Below, piece by piece: positions 35,376-43,362 of a stretch of 64,000 bases of DNA (its first letter is position 1; each line of letters begins with the position of its first letter). The notes beneath the pieces are model-generated. The model was not told where the DNA came from. It was given only the letters and a program-made list of their open reading frames with translations, and did not search any database. Source of the stretch: JAQVCM01 sp040403095 (lineage in GTDB: Bacteria; Bacteroidota; Bacteroidia; Flavobacteriales_D; Crocinitomicaceae); assembly GCA_040403095.1 (NCBI GenBank), contig JBBALI010000017.1, positions 1 through 64,000 on the forward strand. The letters run 5' to 3'. Position numbers and translations under genes: made by a program.

Positions 35376-36230
35376 ATGACAATTTATCCTTTAAATACGG
35401 GGAATTTTAAATTAGACGGAGGTGCAATGTTTGGTGTTGTGCCCAAAACTTTGTGGTCTAAAACTAACCCTGCTGATGAAAACAACATGTGTAATTGGTC
35501 CATGAGGAGCATGTTGATTCAAGAAGGGAATAAGTTGATATTAATAGATGCAGGAATTGGAGATAAGCAATCTGAAAAATTCTTCAGTCATTATTATATG
35601 AATGGAAATGATTCCCTTTATGGAAATTTGTCAAAACTCGGTTTTTCAAAAGAGGATATCACTGATGTTTTTTTGACACATTTACATTTTGATCATTGTG
35701 GAGGAGCAATTCAATGGAATAAAGATCACAGTGGTTTTGAGCCTGCTTTTAAAAATGCCACTTATTGGAGTACAGAAAATCATTGGAAGTGGGCAACAGA
35801 GCCAAATCCGAGGGAAAAAGCATCTTTCTTAACAGAAAATATTTTACCCATTCAAGAAAGTGGACAACTAAAATTTGTTGAAAGAACTGGAAATTATACG
35901 CAAAATGTATTTTCGAATTTTGATGTGTTATTTGTCGATGGTCATACCGAAAGCATGATGATTCCGCACATACTTTACAAAGATAAAACGGTCGTTTTTA
36001 TGGCGGATTTATTGCCAAGTACTGGACATATTCCACTTCCTTATGTAATGGGTTATGATACGCGACCTTTGATTACTATGGGTGAAAAAGAGATTTTTTT
36101 GAACGACGCAGCAAACAAAGAATTTGTTTTATTTTTGGAACATGACAGTGTAAATGAATGTTGTACGTTACAAAACACAGAGAAAGGCGTTAGATTGAAG
36201 GATTCATTTTCATTTTCAGAAATGTTTTAA
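35376..36230 (+). CDS. Metallo-beta-lactamase-fold hydrolase (lactonase-like)
   Basis: A 284-aa cytoplasmic enzyme. The zinc site is complete: THLHFDHCGG (HxHxDH, about 105-115), a third His in DGHTE (about 188), the bridging Asp in MADLLPSTGHIP (about 211) and a late His in LFLEHD (about 250). Sequence and length resemble N-acyl-homoserine lactonase-type or related MBL hydrolases (GNFKLDGGAMFGVVPK, LIDAGIGDKQSEKF). The substrate is unknown. It is the first gene of an operon with AlkB and a GMC oxidoreductase (27- and 20-base gaps), so it may hydrolyse a lactone or ester arising from alkane or sterol oxidation rather than a signal molecule; that is inference. Confidence 0.7.
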   Translation: MTIYPLNTGNFKLDGGAMFGVVPKTLWSKTNPADENNMCNWSMRSMLIQEGNKLILIDAGIGDKQSEKFFSHYYMNGNDSLYGNLSKLGFSKEDITDVFLTHLHFDHCGGAIQWNKDHSGFEPAFKNATYWSTENHWKWATEPNPREKASFLTENILPIQESGQLKFVERTGNYTQNVFSNFDVLFVDGHTESMMIPHILYKDKTVVFMADLLPSTGHIPLPYVMGYDTRPLITMGEKEIFLNDAANKEFVLFLEHDSVNECCTLQNTEKGVRLKDSFSFSEMF

Positions 36231-36256
36231 AGTATTGATTTTTCATCGTCATTGAT

Positions 36257-37321
36257 ATGAATTTTAGAATATTAAAATATTTATTGGTGTACCTCACTCC
36301 ATTGGCTGTCCTAAGGTCAATTTTAGCTGATGGATGGCTAACTTATTATTCTGTTATTGTCATGTTTGTGCTAATTCCAATTTTGGAATTTTTCGCCAAG
36401 GGATCTAAAAAAAACTTGTCCAAGGCTGAAGAGGAAATGGCTTTGAAAGATAAAATGTATGATTTCTTACTTTACAGTTTGGTTCCAATTCAATATGTAA
36501 TTTTATTCATTTTTCTTTTTAGAGTTTCTCAAGGGAATTTACAATTCTATGAAAAACTTGGAATTTCTATTTCCTTTGGAATGTCATGTGGAATTCTAGG
36601 AATTAATGCAGCACATGAACTTGGACACAGGACTACTTGGAATGAACAGTTGATGAGTAAAATGTTGTTATTGACAACTTTGTATATGCATTTTTTCATC
36701 GAACACAATCGAGGACACCACAAAAATGTATCCACCGATGAAGATCCCGCTTCGAGTAGATTGGGCGAAATGGTTTATTTATTCTATTTTAGATCGATTT
36801 ACGGAAGTTTTATTTCCGCATGGAAACTTGAAGCTGAAAGACTAAGAAGAGGACAATTTTCTTTCTGGAGTTTCAGAAATGAAATGATCATTTATCAAGT
36901 GTTACAAGCTTCTTTGGTTTTAATGATTTTCTACCTTTTTGGAATGGAAACCACTTTATTTTTTCTAATTTCAGCATTGTTAGGTATTTTGCTTTTAGAA
37001 ACAGTCAATTACATTGAGCACTATGGATTGAGAAGGAAAAAGAAGGAGAGTGGTTATGAGCGCACGCTTCCAATTCATTCTTGGAATTCCAATCATCCTG
37101 TTGGTCGAATGGTATTATTAGAACTTTCTCGTCATTCAGATCATCATTATATTGCAAGTCGAAAATATCAAGTTTTGCGTCATTTTGATGAAAGTCCACA
37201 AATGCCAACTGGCTATCCTGGCATGTTAATTTTATCTTTGTTTCCTCCGCTGTGGTTCAGTGTGATGAATCCTCGAATTGAAAAATACAGAAAATCCTTG
37301 GAAGGAAATTCATTGGCTTAA
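36257..37321 (+). CDS. alkB: Alkane 1-monooxygenase (AlkB-type membrane hydroxylase)
   Basis: A 354-aa integral membrane di-iron hydroxylase that inserts oxygen into the terminal carbon of medium-chain alkanes using rubredoxin-delivered electrons. All conserved histidine boxes are present: HELGHR (about 119-124), EHNRGHHKNV (about 148-157, with downstream DEDPASS), the HYG motif EHYGLRR (about 254-260) and LSRHSDHHY (about 290-298). Helices lie at about 5-45, 60-95, 100-120 and 215-250. No rubredoxin or rubredoxin reductase gene occurs nearby, so electron supply must come from elsewhere. It is the middle gene of a three-gene operon with an MBL hydrolase and a GMC oxidoreductase. Confidence 0.88.
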   Translation: MNFRILKYLLVYLTPLAVLRSILADGWLTYYSVIVMFVLIPILEFFAKGSKKNLSKAEEEMALKDKMYDFLLYSLVPIQYVILFIFLFRVSQGNLQFYEKLGISISFGMSCGILGINAAHELGHRTTWNEQLMSKMLLLTTLYMHFFIEHNRGHHKNVSTDEDPASSRLGEMVYLFYFRSIYGSFISAWKLEAERLRRGQFSFWSFRNEMIIYQVLQASLVLMIFYLFGMETTLFFLISALLGILLLETVNYIEHYGLRRKKKESGYERTLPIHSWNSNHPVGRMVLLELSRHSDHHYIASRKYQVLRHFDESPQMPTGYPGMLILSLFPPLWFSVMNPRIEKYRKSLEGNSLA

Positions 37322-37340
37322 ATTCTAACAATTTGAAATT

Positions 37341-38915
37341 ATGACTAATCATTTTGATTATGATTACCTGATTATCGGCAGTGGTTTTGGTGGGTCTGTT
37401 TCTGCACTGAGACTTTCTGAAAAAGGATATAAAGTGTTGGTGATTGAACAAGGAAAATGGTTCAATCAACCGGAAGATTTCCCTAAAACGAATTGGAATT
37501 TAAAGAAATGGATGTGGGCCCCAAAATTGGGATTTCAAGGGATTTTTAATTTGACATTTTTTCGCCACGTCGCTGTCTTAAGTGGAACAGGAGTTGGTGG
37601 TGGCTCGCTTGTTTATGCCAATACCTTACCAATTCCAAAGTCAGGATTTTTCAATTCTGGTTCTTGGAAAGGCTTGGTCGATTGGGAAAACGATTTGCAA
37701 CCATTTTACGCCGTTTCCAAGAAAATGTTGGGCGCAGAAATTCATCCTTACATGAGTAAAAGCGACAAAGTGATGCAAACTTTGGCTGAAGAAATGGGTA
37801 AAAAGGACAGTTTCGAAAAAACCGATGTTGCAGTTTATTTTGGTAAACCTGGTGAAACGGTTCCAGATCCTTATTTCGAAGGAAAAGGTCCGGACAGAAC
37901 TGGCTGCAAATTATGCGGCGGTTGCATGTTGGGCTGTCGTTTCAATGCTAAAAATACCCTTGACAAGAATTATTTGTATTTGGCGCAGCAATTGGGTTGT
38001 GAAATTAAAGCCGAGACAGTGGTTTATGATGTTATTCCCTTGAATCATGATGGGAGCGAGGGTTACAAAATAAAATTCAAAGAATCATTGAAAAGTTTTC
38101 CTAAAAAAGGTTCTGTTACAGCCAAAGGAGTCATTTTTGCTGGTGGCGTTTTGGGTACCATGGATTTACTTTTGAAATTAAAGGAATCCTCTTTGCCAAA
38201 TCTGTCCGAAACTTTAGGGAAAGGAGTTAGAACCAATTCTGAAAGTTTGATTGGCGTCACTACATTTGACAAAAACACCTCTTTTTCGGAAGGAATTGCC
38301 ATTGGGTCCATCATCAATATTGATGAAAATCGCCATGTTGAACCTGTTAAATATTCTGATGGCTCAGGATTTTGGCGAATTTTTATGGCTCCCATGGTTC
38401 AAGGAAAATCAATTTTTAGTCGATTTCTTAATATGATGAAAGATTTGATTTCTCATCCGGTCGATAATTTCAAGGCATTTTTTGTAGACGACTGGAGCAA
38501 GCGGACACATATTTTGCTTTACATGGAAAGTATTGATTCAACGTTGCAAATGAAAAGAACAAAATTGGGTTATAAAAAGACGAAAATTGAAGCGGGAGAA
38601 GCGCCAACTGCTTTTAATCCTATCGCCCAATCAATTGCAAAGAAAGTGGAGAAAATCATTGATGGCAAAGCAATGGTGATGAGCAGCGAAACGCTTTTTG
38701 GAATTCCAACGACGGCACATATTTTAGGTGGTGCCTGTATGGGAAAAGACGATAATGAAGGTGTTATTGATTCTAATAACCATGTTTTTAACTATCAAAA
38801 TATGCTCATTTGCGACGGAAGTATGATTTCAGCAAATATTGGTGTAAATCCAAGTTTGTCAATTACTGCAATCACGGAGCGTGCAATGAGTTTAATTCCT
38901 GAAAAAGAAAAATAA
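37341..38915 (+). CDS. GMC oxidoreductase, ChoD/cholesterol-oxidase-like
   Basis: A 524-aa FAD enzyme. The Rossmann motif is YLIIGSGFGGSVSALRLSEKGYKVLVIEQG (about 10-40), and GTGVGGGSLVYANTL (about 83-97) is the GMC FAD-contact signature. A cysteine cluster, CKLCGGCMLGC (about 190-200), is followed by AKNTLDKNYLYLA as in ChoD-type enzymes. HILGGACMG and the C-terminal INPSLSITAITER-like motif (NIGVNPSLSITAI) complete the GMC_oxred_C domain. Relatives oxidise hydroxyl groups of sterols or long-chain alcohols. As last gene of the operon with AlkB, it is a plausible oxidase or dehydrogenase of the alcohol made by AlkB. It ends 8 bases from the convergent lipoprotein gene. Confidence 0.8.
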   Translation: MTNHFDYDYLIIGSGFGGSVSALRLSEKGYKVLVIEQGKWFNQPEDFPKTNWNLKKWMWAPKLGFQGIFNLTFFRHVAVLSGTGVGGGSLVYANTLPIPKSGFFNSGSWKGLVDWENDLQPFYAVSKKMLGAEIHPYMSKSDKVMQTLAEEMGKKDSFEKTDVAVYFGKPGETVPDPYFEGKGPDRTGCKLCGGCMLGCRFNAKNTLDKNYLYLAQQLGCEIKAETVVYDVIPLNHDGSEGYKIKFKESLKSFPKKGSVTAKGVIFAGGVLGTMDLLLKLKESSLPNLSETLGKGVRTNSESLIGVTTFDKNTSFSEGIAIGSIINIDENRHVEPVKYSDGSGFWRIFMAPMVQGKSIFSRFLNMMKDLISHPVDNFKAFFVDDWSKRTHILLYMESIDSTLQMKRTKLGYKKTKIEAGEAPTAFNPIAQSIAKKVEKIIDGKAMVMSSETLFGIPTTAHILGGACMGKDDNEGVIDSNNHVFNYQNMLICDGSMISANIGVNPSLSITAITERAMSLIPEKEK

Positions 38916-38922
38916 ATAAATC

Positions 38923-39960
38923 CTATTTGAAATTTTTCTTCGAAGCTTTGACTTGAATTATTTCAATTTTTCCCCTTGGAATAGAAGCGTAAATAATACC
39001 ATTTCTCTCATGCATTGCAAAGTAATTTCCTTCTACAAATGACTCCCAATTTTTTCCAAGGTCTGTCGAAATGTCAATACCAGTTGTACCGCAAGCATAT
39101 AAGTTTCCCTCACAAAAAATGACGCATGATCGATATCCCAACGTTGGTTTTTCTGATGGCAACCAAGTCAAACCTCCATCGAAAGTGTAAAAACTCGTAT
39201 TGTCTGAATTTGTGGGTTGGGTATATTCACCCCCAACAATTACCGCTTCTTTTTCATTGATAAAACACAAAGAAAAAGGTCCGCTTCCGTTCGATTTTGG
39301 ATAGTTTAATTCAGTAATTTGCCATGTTTTTCCTGCATTTGATGTTTTAAAAAATCTACTTTTCATTCCTCCGCTCACAAAAGCAAAAGTCGAATCATTC
39401 AAGCATCGAACAGTTGAGCCACTTGCTGCAAAACCTGCTTCCCCATTTTCAGCAGGTAATTTGGGAGAAATTTCAGACCAATGTAAACCAAAATCATTCG
39501 TTTTGTAAAGCGTGAAATATCCATCTACTGGATCACCCATCAAAAAACCCTTTCCCGAAGGTAAAATATCCATTCCGTCTAAAAATACCACTTTGTTTGA
39601 AATCGATTGAAATTTCTCTTTTTTCTTTTCGAGATTCAAAATAACACTTGAATCATTTGATTGCATGGCAACAATTGTTTTCTTACCAGTTACAGCAATG
39701 TCTCTAATTTCAGCAATTGGTAGACTAGTAATTTGTTTAGTTTTGTCCTTTTTCAAATTTATTTGATAAACATATCCATCAGAATTTCCTATGTAAATAT
39801 TTTTCGAATCGCTTGTGATTGCTCGAGAATAAGTGGAATCAGCTGCATATTTATATTGTGGATATTCCCAAAGAACAGGACGATATCTGCAACAAGATTG
39901 AAGAATCAATATTCCTAAAACAATAACGATAACTTTGAATTTAATTTGCACTCGCTCCAT
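38923..39960 (-). CDS. Beta-propeller lipoprotein with BNR/Ycf48-like repeats
   Basis: A 345-aa protein with a lipoprotein signal peptide (VIVIVLGILILQSCC, lipobox cysteine at about 23) and a six- or seven-bladed propeller: repeats such as SKNIYIGNSDGYVYQI, TNDFGLHWSEI, TSNAGKTWQI, DGGLTWLP and STDLGKNWESF. The '.D.G.tW' (Asp-box/BNR) turns are clear in at least four blades. Similar proteins are annotated as sialidase/BNR-repeat or photosystem II stability factor (Ycf48)-like. It lacks a catalytic signature, so a binding or scaffolding role at the membrane is more likely than hydrolysis. Its own -7 box precedes it. Confidence 0.7.
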   Translation of the reverse strand: MERVQIKFKVIVIVLGILILQSCCRYRPVLWEYPQYKYAADSTYSRAITSDSKNIYIGNSDGYVYQINLKKDKTKQITSLPIAEIRDIAVTGKKTIVAMQSNDSSVILNLEKKKEKFQSISNKVVFLDGMDILPSGKGFLMGDPVDGYFTLYKTNDFGLHWSEISPKLPAENGEAGFAASGSTVRCLNDSTFAFVSGGMKSRFFKTSNAGKTWQITELNYPKSNGSGPFSLCFINEKEAVIVGGEYTQPTNSDNTSFYTFDGGLTWLPSEKPTLGYRSCVIFCEGNLYACGTTGIDISTDLGKNWESFVEGNYFAMHERNGIIYASIPRGKIEIIQVKASKKNFK

Positions 39961-39996
39961 TGATTTAAGTTTAAATTTTAAAATTTCAATTTACTT

Positions 39997-40004
39997 CAAA
40001 AATA
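39997..40004 (-). promoter_or_regulatory. -7 box of the propeller lipoprotein gene
   Basis: TATTTTTG on the minus strand, exact TAnnTTTG match, giving a leader of about 30 nt before ATG 39960. No clear -33 element. Confidence 0.45.
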
Positions 40005-40092
40005 GTCAAAAGAAAATAGGATTGATTCTAAAATAAAATTTTTGAGAAGTAGCGAAAATAAATAAAGAATTCTTGATTTTGAAAGTCTTTTT

Positions 40093-40126
40093 TTTGCTGC
40101 ATTTTCATCAGCTCTTTGTATTTTTG
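40093..40126 (+). promoter_or_regulatory. Promoter of the menB operon
   Basis: TTTG at 40093-40096, a 22-bp spacer and TATTTTTG at 40119-40126, a good Bacteroidota-type match. It lies 16 bases before ATG 40143. Confidence 0.6.
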
Positions 40127-40142
40127 AGCAAAATTTTCAATC

Positions 40143-40964
40143 ATGAGTAAATTCAATTGGACAACAATCAAAAACTACACAGATATCAAGTTTGATTTCT
40201 TTGAAGGAATAGCGAAAATAACAATCAATAGACCAAAAGTTTACAATGCTTTTAGACCTGAAACGAACATGGAAATGCTAGATGCCATGAATATTTGTCG
40301 CGAGAGAAATGACGTTGGTGTGATCGTTTTGACAGGTGAAGGAGACAAAGCGTTTTGTTCTGGTGGAGATCAAAATGTGAAAGGAGTAGGAGGTTACATT
40401 TCTGAAAATGGTGTCCCTCGTTTAAATGTATTGGATTTACACAAAGCCATTCGTTCAATGCCTAAACCTGTAATTGCGATGGTAAATGGTTATGCAATTG
40501 GTGGTGGACACGTTTTACACGTTGTTTGCGATTTATCCATTGCTTCGGAAAACGCGCGTTTCGGACAAACTGGTCCTAAAGTGGGAAGTTTTGATGGTGG
40601 TTTTGGTTCATCTTATTTAGCACGTTGTGTTGGACAGAAAAAAGCACGTGAAATTTGGTTCTTGTGCGAACAATATACAGCCAAAGAAGCAGAAGATATG
40701 GGAATGGTAAACAAAGTTGTTCCTTTCGATCAATTGGAAGAGACAACTGTTCAGTGGTGCAGAACGATTATGAAACGCAGTCCTTTGGCAATCAGAATGA
40801 TTAAAAGAGGATTGAACGCTGAATTAGACGGACAACATGGATTGATGGAATTGGCAGGAGATGCAACGTTGATGTATTATTTGACTGAAGAAGCGCAAGA
40901 AGGAAAACATGCATTTTTAGAAAAAAGAGATCCAAACTTTCAAAAATTCCCAAAATTCCCTTGA
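40143..40964 (+). CDS. menB: 1,4-dihydroxy-2-naphthoyl-CoA synthase
   Basis: A 273-aa crotonase-fold enzyme of menaquinone synthesis that cyclises O-succinylbenzoyl-CoA to 1,4-dihydroxy-2-naphthoyl-CoA. The MenB-type features are present: KITINRPKVYNAFRPETNMEML (about 30-50), FCSGGDQNVKG (about 76-86, substrate-binding loop), NGYAIGGGHVLHVVCDLSIA (about 118-137, oxyanion hole), FGQTGPKVGSFDGGFGSSYLAR (about 141-162, the diagnostic MenB block), and a C-terminal tail KRDPNFQKFPKFP. Length matches E. coli MenB (285 aa). The only menaquinone gene in view; first gene of an operon with mscS and a PaaI-type thioesterase. Confidence 0.92.
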   Translation: MSKFNWTTIKNYTDIKFDFFEGIAKITINRPKVYNAFRPETNMEMLDAMNICRERNDVGVIVLTGEGDKAFCSGGDQNVKGVGGYISENGVPRLNVLDLHKAIRSMPKPVIAMVNGYAIGGGHVLHVVCDLSIASENARFGQTGPKVGSFDGGFGSSYLARCVGQKKAREIWFLCEQYTAKEAEDMGMVNKVVPFDQLEETTVQWCRTIMKRSPLAIRMIKRGLNAELDGQHGLMELAGDATLMYYLTEEAQEGKHAFLEKRDPNFQKFPKFP

Positions 40965-41003
40965 TTTTTGAATAACTACAATTCATATTTTTATTGATAA
41001 TTC

Positions 41004-41843
41004 ATGGCTTTGTCCGATTCGATTATAAAGAACACACCTATTTCAAGCATTGAGAAAATTTTCAATTATAAACCTGCTGAAATCAATCAATTGTTGATCA
41101 AATGGGGGACTAATTTATTGATTACTGTCATCATTTTTGTGGTTGGTTTTTGGTTAGCAAAAATGGCAGCAAGAACTGTTCGCAAAGTGCTTCAAAAAAG
41201 CAATACTGACGAAGGTTTAGTGACTTTTTTGACTAGTTTAACTTCAATGGTTTTGAAGGTTTTGGTTGTTGTGACTGGAATCAATCAGTTGGGAATTGAA
41301 ATGACTTCTTTTGTCGCCATTTTAGGAGCTGCTGGTTTGGCTGTTGGTATGGCATTTTCTGGAACGCTTTCCAATTTTGCTGGTGGAGTAATGATTTTGG
41401 CATTCAAACCGTTCAAAGTAGGCGATACTATCAAAGCATTAACTGAAACAGGAACGGTTAAAGAAATTTTGATTTTCAATACTTATTTGCATACCGCTGA
41501 TAACAAAGTGATTATTTTACCGAACGGACCTGTTGCCAACGGAAATATTGTAAATTTCACACGTGAACAAGTTCGCAGAGCAGATTTCAGTATCGGAATT
41601 GATTATGGCAATGATTTGAAATTGGTGAAAGATATTTTACACAAAATCATTACTGAAGAACCTAGAATCATTGTAGAGCCGGGTCCATTTGTTGGCGTGG
41701 GAGATTTGGGTGTTGGAACTGTACAAATGATATTGCGTGTCTGGGTTAAAACCGACGATCATGCATCAGTAACATTTAATATCAACGAAAAAATATATAA
41801 GGAATTCGGTGACGCAAAAATTGCGATGCCAGCACTCTCTTAA
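41004..41843 (+). CDS. mscS: Small-conductance mechanosensitive channel
   Basis: A 279-aa homoheptameric membrane channel that releases solutes on hypo-osmotic shock. It has two N-terminal helices (about 28-60 and 70-90) and the pore-lining Gly/Ala-rich TM3, ILGAAGLAVGMAFSGTLSNFAGGVMIL (about 110-137). The beta domain follows with FKVGDTIK (about 142-149) and the usual GTVKEILIFNTYLHTADNKVIILPNG region, and the alpha/beta C-terminal domain ends near 279. Length fits the minimal E. coli MscS (286 aa). It is 40 bases after menB and 10 bases before the PaaI-type thioesterase gene, so they probably share a transcript; no functional link is obvious. Confidence 0.88.
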   Translation: MALSDSIIKNTPISSIEKIFNYKPAEINQLLIKWGTNLLITVIIFVVGFWLAKMAARTVRKVLQKSNTDEGLVTFLTSLTSMVLKVLVVVTGINQLGIEMTSFVAILGAAGLAVGMAFSGTLSNFAGGVMILAFKPFKVGDTIKALTETGTVKEILIFNTYLHTADNKVIILPNGPVANGNIVNFTREQVRRADFSIGIDYGNDLKLVKDILHKIITEEPRIIVEPGPFVGVGDLGVGTVQMILRVWVKTDDHASVTFNINEKIYKEFGDAKIAMPALS

Positions 41844-41852
41844 GATATTATC

Positions 41853-42287
41853 ATGAGCGATTTACAAAATCATCCATTGATTCAAAAGTATATTGAATAC
41901 AATCAATTTGGAAAATTAATTGGAATGAATTTCTATGTATTATCAGCAGGAATTATTGAATATTACCTCACAATCGATTCAGGTCATTTGGCCACTCCGA
42001 AAGCTGCTCATGGTGGAGTAATTACCTCGCTCATGGATGCTGCATTAGGTGTTGCAGGCTTAAGTGCAGTTTGTGAAGATGACAAAGTGGTTTCAACATT
42101 GGAAATGAGCACACACTTTTTATCGCCCGCTTTATTGGGTGATTCATTAACTGCAAATGCGACCGTTATTTCCAAAGGAAACAGAATCTTAGTGATTGAA
42201 GCGAAAGTTTTTAACCAAAATAGTCAATTGATTGCTACTGGAAATGGAACGTTCAATGCTTATCCGAAAGAAAAAGCAGGTTTGTAA
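41853..42287 (+). CDS. PaaI-type hotdog thioesterase
   Basis: A 144-aa hotdog-fold acyl-CoA thioesterase of the PaaI/YbgC group. It has the family pattern NFYVLSAGIIEYYLTIDSGHLATPKAAHGGVITSLMDAALGVAG (about 25-68): HGGVITSLMDAALG is the catalytic motif with HGG and Asp. Then come STLEMSTHFLSPAL and the central helix, ending GNGTFNAYPKEK. Because it is in the menB transcript it could act as the DHNA-CoA thioesterase (MenI role), which hydrolyses the product of MenB. That assignment is inference; the aromatic-CoA PaaI role is equally possible. Confidence 0.7.
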   Translation: MSDLQNHPLIQKYIEYNQFGKLIGMNFYVLSAGIIEYYLTIDSGHLATPKAAHGGVITSLMDAALGVAGLSAVCEDDKVVSTLEMSTHFLSPALLGDSLTANATVISKGNRILVIEAKVFNQNSQLIATGNGTFNAYPKEKAGL

Positions 42288-42319
42288 TTTTATCGCTTAA
42301 ATCGGAATATGGCGATATT

Positions 42320-43255
42320 TCACTCGCTCCAAATAGCGTTAACTCCAGTCTGAAAATAAATTTTCGATTTTCGAACTTCTGATTTATTAAAAACTGGTTT
42401 TCCTTCCTCATTCAATCTCGGGTAATGTGGCGTATTTCGTTCGATGTTTTTTGGTAAAATCAATAAATCATGCGCAAATCGATTTTGTGTTGCATGACGA
42501 ATGTGCTCACTGTCAATACCAATTTTAAAACTAGCATTTTGTTTTTCTAGGAAATTTCTATAAAAGCCTACCGATAAAATCCCATGACTCGTTTTTCCAT
42601 AAGGCAAATTTTCAAGGCTTCTAAAGCCACTTGGACATTTAGGCAATGGAGTTTTATTCCAGAATGATTTGGCGGTTTCTCCTGTCCAAAGATTAAGATT
42701 GGTGAAGAATTTCCAGTCTCGGTATCGATAGTTCAATTGAATAATTCCCGTTCTGAATCGATCTTTGCTTTGACCTCCAAATACATCATTTTCAAAAAGA
42801 AAAGAAAAATAATTGATGTGTAAACCCCAACCACCGGAACGTTGCGAAGTTCCTACTTGGTCAAAATACCAAATATAATTATATCCAAGACTTTTGGAGA
42901 AATTGGTTTGATGATTCAACGCATCAAATTGAAAATCAGGTGTAAGATTTTTCTTTCCAGCCAATATAAGCAATCCAGCAGCAGTCCGATTTTCCCAAAA
43001 ATGTCTGCGATTTCCTAAACTGGTGAAATTATATTTCAATTGGGATGAAACATTGAATTGGTAGAAGAAATCAGTGTAATAAACATTTCCAGAAATTCCC
43101 AACGCATTGATGTGCGAACCGAATTGCACTAAAGCACCTAATTGAAAACCAAGAGCGGGTGATGATTTAAACTGTCCAAAAGAAAACGTGATTTTCCAAA
43201 AAAGAACAATTGAAATCAACAAGTGGGTTTTTATTTGCAGCAAATTTGAAATCAT
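42320..43255 (-). CDS. Exported protein with polymorphic toxin type 23-like C-terminus
   Basis: About 311 aa from ATG 43255; the frame is open 33 bases further through a TTG that is less likely. A signal peptide (LQIKTHLLISIVLFWKITFSFGQ) precedes a beta-rich region (INALGISGNVYYTDFFYQFNVSSQLKYNF, FENDVFGGQSKDRFRTGIIQLNYRYRD). The C-terminal third has KIGIDSEHIRHATQNRFAHDLLILPKNIERNTPHYP, which is the pattern annotated as polymorphic toxin type 23 (Ntox23) in many Bacteroidota; that name is from memory of the family. The strand-rich layout is also what an outer-membrane barrel would show. No immunity gene or secretion signal for a toxin is apparent. Confidence 0.55.
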   Translation of the reverse strand: MISNLLQIKTHLLISIVLFWKITFSFGQFKSSPALGFQLGALVQFGSHINALGISGNVYYTDFFYQFNVSSQLKYNFTSLGNRRHFWENRTAAGLLILAGKKNLTPDFQFDALNHQTNFSKSLGYNYIWYFDQVGTSQRSGGWGLHINYFSFLFENDVFGGQSKDRFRTGIIQLNYRYRDWKFFTNLNLWTGETAKSFWNKTPLPKCPSGFRSLENLPYGKTSHGILSVGFYRNFLEKQNASFKIGIDSEHIRHATQNRFAHDLLILPKNIERNTPHYPRLNEEGKPVFNKSEVRKSKIYFQTGVNAIWSE

Positions 43256-43349
43256 TCGGAACAAATTTAGGAAATATCCATACAGCAATCCGCTGAAACA
43301 AAAATAAAGCCATCTATACTGAAGTTGAAAAATAAATCGATGAAGCGTT

Positions 43350-43357
43350 TATCTTTG
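43350..43357 (+). promoter_or_regulatory. -7 box of the LytS-type kinase gene, nearly leaderless
   Basis: TATCTTTG ends at 43357 and the ATG is at 43363, so transcription would begin at or next to the start codon. TTG at 43325-43327 lies 22 bp upstream. Confidence 0.5.
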
Positions 43358-43362
43358 TTGAT

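Noticed and set aside
42291..42317. Possible terminator TATCGC...GCGATA between the thioesterase and the toxin-like gene
   Set aside because: Only a 6-bp stem with a 15-nt loop and no T tract, so not counted.
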